This document shows positions 60,701 through 64,000 of a stretch of 64,000 nt of DNA, in pieces. The notes beneath the pieces were generated by a model. It was not told where the DNA came from. It ran no database searches and saw only the letters and a program-made list of their open reading frames with translations. The translations under genes were made by a program, and so were the position numbers. Where the stretch lies: contig NZ_JBNIEU010000001.1 of the NCBI RefSeq assembly GCF_049985285.1, forward strand, positions 496,001 through 560,000, written 5' to 3'. This DNA is from Aestuariirhabdus sp049985285 (lineage in GTDB: Bacteria > Pseudomonadota > Gammaproteobacteria > Pseudomonadales > Aestuariirhabdaceae). The stretch's first letter is position 1. Every line of letters begins with the position of its first letter.

Positions 60701-61438
60701 GGATCGAATCGCTTCGCCAAGATCCCGGGGTTCGAGAATTTCCTGAGCGACAAAATCGGTAATAGAACCCACCGGTTTGTAAGCCATAAACCGCGAAAAT
60801 GCCCGCGCTGCGGTATGGGATTCACGTTCACTCACCGAACCCTCACGCCCTCGCAACGCCCCGTACAGGCGCCCGAGATAGGATTTTTTGGTGCTGTACT
60901 CCTCAACCCCGCGCTTGCCAAAGCGTTGCTGCAACTGTGCCGGTAGTTCGTCGAGGGTATACAGTTGCTCGGGACTCTTAAAAAAGTCCTGCTTACAGAG
61001 CTGCTCGTTGGGAATAATAAAAAAGCGCGAGTCCAGCTCGCGGGCAACGGCCTGTTTACCCGCCGTATCGTAATCGGCGCGAACACCGATCATCGCGGTA
61101 AAGGGCGCTGCATCCTCCCCCTGGGTGGGATAAAACACAGCCGCAAGAAAACCGTCACAACGCCAGGGGCGTGCAAAGCTACCGTCATCACAACCGAGCA
61201 CGTAGGAGGCAAGGGTTCTGACCTGCTTGCCCCCACGCCCCTTCTGGGTTGTTTCATCCTGCCCGGGATTATAGTTAAACAGATTATTCTTGGCGGCGGT
61301 CATGATGGTCTGAATGGCATCGGCTGCAGTGGTCTTTCCGCTGCCCGACGCGCCGGACAGCAGATTGACCGGCCCCATATCAAACTCGGTCGCCGGCACA
61401 TTACCCCAGTTAATAAAAACAAAGCGTTTGAGATACAT
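57740..61438 (-). CDS. mksB: Condensin SMC subunit MksB
   Basis: A 1,232-residue SMC-like ATPase. Walker A GASGSGKTT at residues 29-37, signature SGGQLETPAYVIRAAAI, and Walker B LVDEAFSKMDE near the C-terminus; about 900 residues of coiled coil between (many Q-rich heptads). It forms with MksE and MksF a MukBEF-like condensin organising DNA. JetC of Wadjet is its close relative; the nuclease JetD/MksG gene that would make it a plasmid-defence system is not downstream. The gene follows mksE directly (3 bp gap). Confidence 0.9.
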   Translation of the reverse strand: MYLKRFVFINWGNVPATEFDMGPVNLLSGASGSGKTTAADAIQTIMTAAKNNLFNYNPGQDETTQKGRGGKQVRTLASYVLGCDDGSFARPWRCDGFLAAVFYPTQGEDAAPFTAMIGVRADYDTAGKQAVARELDSRFFIIPNEQLCKQDFFKSPEQLYTLDELPAQLQQRFGKRGVEEYSTKKSYLGRLYGALRGREGSVSERESHTAARAFSRFMAYKPVGSITDFVAQEILEPRDLGEAIRSVSTMMKTINGMEADARRIQQEIDRLEGAALLSSTYLQEWVRSNTLRYTEARVEYLQVQTQYLKEKQRQQSLRDALGDNEQQARTVEQQQQRLQQQLIQLEARRMGTAVLQQKDDLQQALDQQQKQLVEQALLLMGEDSLLNDNLDAAVMQQQVLSDKVLRDQLELGGLYEQAQQVLELGGNGLDYTRLQHQDWVDMAPLEAQLQQARRLQKVHGQLAAMLVGEDSPLPRLQRYSGQREEQWQRLNNQRKQLERDIGNLQNTQQVRYPRAVADALQAIREQCPEADPKVLCEFVEVVDGDWQAVIEGYLGGSRFGLIVEPEYEARAIEIVRSMKGRSSAKVVQGSKARQDAARQQLAPDSIIQLMEFGNAVVKDYLIASYGSVQQVRSAEQLRHTRRGVTAAGMGSGSYSMWRCDLEDSELVFGKAARQRALTAKQQALIELQQQVEVARQANERMDQLLASLARIRPLQVADRIGAMIEYQRGISELEHQLAGLDLDDHSELEQELTELRERVRECEQQLLAQRELRGRDQQQLEQVEQSLKRFADRQERYLEAVDQRESDLMEVARHLPECNPEALLAAADREAEGASVERLRLESEGALRELRHGCNQLVQQVREHNQHCLAGDAIYLMIDAADEPDAQLFASISKIHRDLERVSDKLKGNVLVEKRDRISSLKRKFDDTFIDHLCGAIHQSISDGKQVLEDLNDELRHHSFGHEQEVYEFRWQWIPEYREYWRFFEEIRQIPVGDGGSLFASELPAPLQRVRDSLVGMLLDDDDQKALRELERIADYRNYRSYEIVKKIEGKADIALSQYGTGSGGQLETPAYVIRAAAITSALQFNQGNSHLRMVLVDEAFSKMDEARSRAVLEYLTKSLGLQVIFIMPSKASGPFMDMVSNQFVFAKAPTDQPASGSQLNTRVFVDRKELNREKIKVLWENHRRTIRHQAALDFMQTVLADESAGDEERAAGDRPLPVLASGDEVAVGYNS

Positions 61439-61441
61439 CGA

Positions 61442-62251
61442 CTAGATCTCCTCACCAAATAAAGATGAGTGAATTATTTTTTCTTCAGCAACAACGACAT
61501 CAATAGCCGCCGCAGCCTCATCCGTTGCATGACCGCTCGGGGTCTCCTCAGCCGCATCCGCCGATGGCGGGCTTGGCGGGGTTTCAGACTCCGCCACCAA
61601 CCCGGGCTCGACGGTCGCGTCATCCTCACCATGGGGCTCCATCAAACCCTGCAGCACTTCATGGCTCACCAACGAGGTAATCATGGGGCGAATTCGCAAC
61701 CAGGCCTCACCGCTATCAAGGGTTTCCTCTTGTCCAAACTGAATCACCCGCATCCGCTTGAGGGCCCGAAACAGCGCCCGGCGGTCGGTGCTTTGAGCGG
61801 GCAAGGAGCGATTAAGCAGGCTCTTCATCGCAATACTGACCGCTTCCAGGGAGACCATAGCGCAACCACCATCATCGATCTGGCCCTCACGAAGCCGCTG
61901 CTCATACTGACTGCGTAGCACCAGCAGTAGTGCCACTTCGGCTTGGGCAGGCCGGGTGCGGAATCCGGAAAAACTGCTGGACTGGTCATCCATGCCAGGC
62001 ACCTGCGCTCCGGGCGGATAGAGCCTCAGATAATTGAAAAGCTCATCGTGCTCAATGCGAACCCCGATCACACCTAGATAGTCATCTACCAGCGACTTGA
62101 TTCGCAGGTAACGATCGTACAGTTCCTGCTCGGTCTGGCTTTCGTCCCGGCAGATCACGCCATAGTCCAACAGGCGTTGAACCACCTGCTGAAAAGCACC
62201 AAGTTCAAGTTGCTGCTTGGCCAGCTGTTGCTGCAATAAAGAGGTAATCAC
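61442..62251 (-). CDS. mksE: Condensin subunit MksE (DUF4194/JetB family)
   Basis: A 269-residue protein resembling the MksE/JetB family (DUF4194). Winged-helix-like blocks include LLDYGVICRDESQTEQELYDRY and the later RALFRALKRMRVIQFGQEE. An acidic, Ala/Glu/Asp-rich tail of about 60 residues is unusual in length. Start GTG at 62251 overlaps the mksF stop (GTGA), and the stop is 3 bp from the mksB ATG, so the three genes form one unit. It joins the kleisin MksF to the SMC heads. Confidence 0.88.
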   Translation of the reverse strand: MITSLLQQQLAKQQLELGAFQQVVQRLLDYGVICRDESQTEQELYDRYLRIKSLVDDYLGVIGVRIEHDELFNYLRLYPPGAQVPGMDDQSSSFSGFRTRPAQAEVALLLVLRSQYEQRLREGQIDDGGCAMVSLEAVSIAMKSLLNRSLPAQSTDRRALFRALKRMRVIQFGQEETLDSGEAWLRIRPMITSLVSHEVLQGLMEPHGEDDATVEPGLVAESETPPSPPSADAAEETPSGHATDEAAAAIDVVVAEEKIIHSSLFGEEI

Positions 62252-63756
62252 GAACTACTAATCTCCTCGCACCAGATCTCAAAGCGATCGGCACGTGTAA
62301 AAAAATCATTGTCATCAACCCGGCCCGGAAGTTGATCTTCGCCCGCCTCGTCCTCGAGAAAACGTACGCGGATGCGCTGTTCACTGGAGCGGTCATTGAT
62401 CGACACCAGTTCGATCAGATGAGCTCGTGAAAGCAGTTGTCGCGCATCAGTAACCGGGAGCTGGTCGCTGCGAATACGTTCGCCAGCCGCGAGCGCGCCG
62501 GCCAGGTAACGGCGCGAATCCTGAGAGGTAACAACAAACGCCTTATCCAGCGCCTCTTTGATAAACGCTTGCTTGCGCGCCCCGGGATCCAGCTGCCCTT
62601 CGTTCTTTAAGTGCGTCTCTACCCTGCGCAGACTGCGCCGCTCCCGCAGGCGTACCGAGGCCGGATCAAGAAAACCAAGGGAGACTCCCGCCAGTTGCTG
62701 AGCGGCGCGTTGCAGCCGATGCTCCTGCACAGGATGCGGTAGCTGCTGCAACTGTTCGCATACCTGTTGGATATCGGCGCGCTGCTGACTTGCCAGATAG
62801 GTTATCTGGCGAATAATAATGTCTGCTCGCTGGGTATAGCTTTGCAGCGCCTGACGAACCTGAGGAAGCATCACTTCACAAGCTCCCTTCACCCGCACCT
62901 CAATCCCTTCGAGCACCGTTATCAGCAGTGACTGACGACGATCCCCAACATGGTTGGGCAGGGATTGCCGCAGCTGTTTTTCGGCCTCGGCCTTGAAGCG
63001 GTTATCTTTACGCTTGATACCCCGAATCAGGCGGTTGATCTCGTCGCGGTACTTTTCAACGCTGTCGGCGGAGAGGCGCACCGCAATATCAGGCTCAAAC
63101 CGGGTGTCCATGTATTCGAAGAAATCTTCACTCGCCTGCTGCACCAACAACTGCTGCTCTACGGCCATCACCAGTTGGCGCTTACGATCTTCCAGCTCGG
63201 TCACCAGATCCGAAAAATCACTAATAATTCGCTCCGAAAACTCCCAGGCATCCAGCAGGTCGTGAATCTCACCACGATCAGAAAACGCTCGCAACCCATT
63301 ACGGGTGTTGCGCGTGTTACGGTGCCGGGTTCGAAAGCGCTGCTGCTCACTGTCCACCAGGGGCTGGGCAAACAGGCGACCATTGCGGGTAAAGCGGTAG
63401 CTTCCCTGCAGATTAACTTCATCAAACAGCTGCTCTATCCAGCCCTGCTCAAGCAGGCGGTTGAGCACCCAACCGGCTCGTTCGCGCTCGCCGCGCAATC
63501 CCGCGGCTTCGAAATCAGCTTCGTCCTCGAGCTTGTCGTCGGCCTCCTCATCGCCCAGCGCAGGTGCCAACGCCAGCGCCTCAGTAAAAAGATCGATGAT
63601 CTGGGATCGCACCAAATGGTGCCCGTAGTCGGCCATACTGCCGTAAACATGGCTATAGAGCGCCCGCAAACACTGCGCTACTCCCTCCCGATACTTCCCG
63701 CTCAGGGGTTTAAAAAAATGCCGATGCTGGTCATCGAAAAACAGGGTCTGATTCAT
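62248..63756 (-). CDS. mksF: Condensin kleisin-like subunit MksF (JetA family)
   Basis: A 502-residue protein of the MksF/JetA family. It starts MNQTLFFDDQHRHFFKPLSGKYRE (split), has helical bundles, WVLNRLLEQGWIEQLFDEVN and the winged-helix-like C-terminus RFEIWCEEISS. MksF acts as a kleisin bridging MksB heads. Gene order mksF-mksE-mksB is the usual order. The 47 bp upstream separate it from the ubiquinone-hydroxylase gene end. Confidence 0.88.
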   Translation of the reverse strand: MNQTLFFDDQHRHFFKPLSGKYREGVAQCLRALYSHVYGSMADYGHHLVRSQIIDLFTEALALAPALGDEEADDKLEDEADFEAAGLRGERERAGWVLNRLLEQGWIEQLFDEVNLQGSYRFTRNGRLFAQPLVDSEQQRFRTRHRNTRNTRNGLRAFSDRGEIHDLLDAWEFSERIISDFSDLVTELEDRKRQLVMAVEQQLLVQQASEDFFEYMDTRFEPDIAVRLSADSVEKYRDEINRLIRGIKRKDNRFKAEAEKQLRQSLPNHVGDRRQSLLITVLEGIEVRVKGACEVMLPQVRQALQSYTQRADIIIRQITYLASQQRADIQQVCEQLQQLPHPVQEHRLQRAAQQLAGVSLGFLDPASVRLRERRSLRRVETHLKNEGQLDPGARKQAFIKEALDKAFVVTSQDSRRYLAGALAAGERIRSDQLPVTDARQLLSRAHLIELVSINDRSSEQRIRVRFLEDEAGEDQLPGRVDDNDFFTRADRFEIWCEEISSS

Positions 63757-63803
63757 ACCGGGGGCAACCTGCCAGGTCGGAAAAGAGAGATAAAAAAGGA
63801 CAA

Positions 63804-64000
63804 TTAACGGGCAAAGCGGGGCAGATCGCCCTCCAGCCCCATGGCGCGCCGAACCAGCTGCTGTTTCAATCCGGGAGCGTCATCGACCCAGCGCATACCG
63901 CTATTGCGCAATATTCGCAGCGGCATGGAGCGGGCGTGAAACAGGCGCTCAAAAAACTCCATGACCCCCATCATCGCCAGATTGGCTCCCTTGCGCTGGC
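63804..64000 (-). CDS. UbiH/UbiF/VisC-family hydroxylase, C-terminal part (runs off the window)
   Basis: The last 65 codons of a minus-strand gene. RKGANLAMMGVMEFFERLFH, then PLRILRNSGMRW and QLVRRAMGLEGDLPRFAR match the C-terminus of flavin monooxygenases of ubiquinone synthesis (UbiI, UbiF, UbiH). The ending A-M-G-L-x-G-D-L-P is closest to UbiI/UbiF. The substrate cannot be told from this part. TAA at 63804. Confidence 0.85.
   Translation of the reverse strand, partial: QRKGANLAMMGVMEFFERLFHARSMPLRILRNSGMRWVDDAPGLKQQLVRRAMGLEGDLPRFAR

Noticed and set aside
57740..63756. Wadjet anti-plasmid defence system
   Set aside because: JetABC-like genes are here as MksFEB, but no JetD gene follows. 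Called a condensin instead.

Overview
The window is about 64 kb of a GC-rich bacterial chromosome, almost certainly from a gammaproteobacterium. Supporting genes are dbpA, an IbpA-type Hsp20, arfB, a UbiI/UbiF-type hydroxylase, mksFEB, a DUF2959 lipoprotein, iron-ABC genes behind Fur boxes and duplicated gcvPH loci. Gene content and the polyserine linker protein recall marine Oceanospirillales/Cellvibrionales, but genus cannot be read from the sequence. Most genes lie on the minus strand and are densely packed. No tRNA, rRNA, CRISPR array, integrase or transposase was recognised.

Layout. (1) 1-6.6 kb is a D-amino-acid and 5-oxoproline block: alanine racemase (partial), D-amino acid transaminase, and a compact operon DUF1445 - pxpA - pxpB - pxpC - DUF4392 - lysR. 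The two DUF genes match the two halves of the D-glutamate cyclase DGLUCY, so the operon could take D-glutamate to 5-oxoproline and on to glutamate. A dyad that fits a LysR operator lies upstream of its first gene. (2) 6.7-17.9 kb is mixed housekeeping: FKBP isomerase, hexapeptide acyltransferase, tartrate/D-malate dehydrogenase, PaiB, SugE/Gdx, YkoF-like protein, peroxiredoxin, LrgA/LrgB, a transporter, a VOC protein and DUF2855. (3) 18-24.5 kb holds gcvH1-gcvP1 and a Fur-controlled iron ABC transporter lacking its ATPase gene. (4) 24.7-31.4 kb holds lysoplasmalogenase-like and RNA-binding proteins, a TrhA homologue, and nikR followed by a complete nikKMLQO nickel ECF transporter. (5) 31.4-36.7 kb holds a GT9-like protein, an unusual polyserine/Cys-His membrane protein, YkgJ, GST, a thioesterase and a methyltransferase. 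(6) 36.8-42 kb is a two-component system divergent from a membrane protein / von Willebrand lipoprotein pair of unknown function. (7) 42.3-49.6 kb is a serine/glycine/C1 operon (sdaA-glyA-gcvH2-gcvP2) divergent from an XRE-cupin regulator, with a perfect 14-bp palindrome between them. (8) 49.6-54.1 kb is an AT-richer protein-quality-control cassette (groEL remnant, two Hsp20, a Deg protease) bracketed by two identical 166-bp direct repeats. (9) 54.1-64 kb holds a spermidine-synthase-like protein, dbpA, arfB, the MksFEB condensin without a JetD/MksG nuclease, and the C-terminus of a ubiquinone hydroxylase.

The points most worth a second look are the 166-bp-repeat-flanked heat-shock cassette, the split D-glutamate cyclase operon, two genes (nikM and lrgA) that appear to start at ATC, and the polyserine/Cys-His repeat protein. 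All names are assigned by reading motifs; no database search was run.
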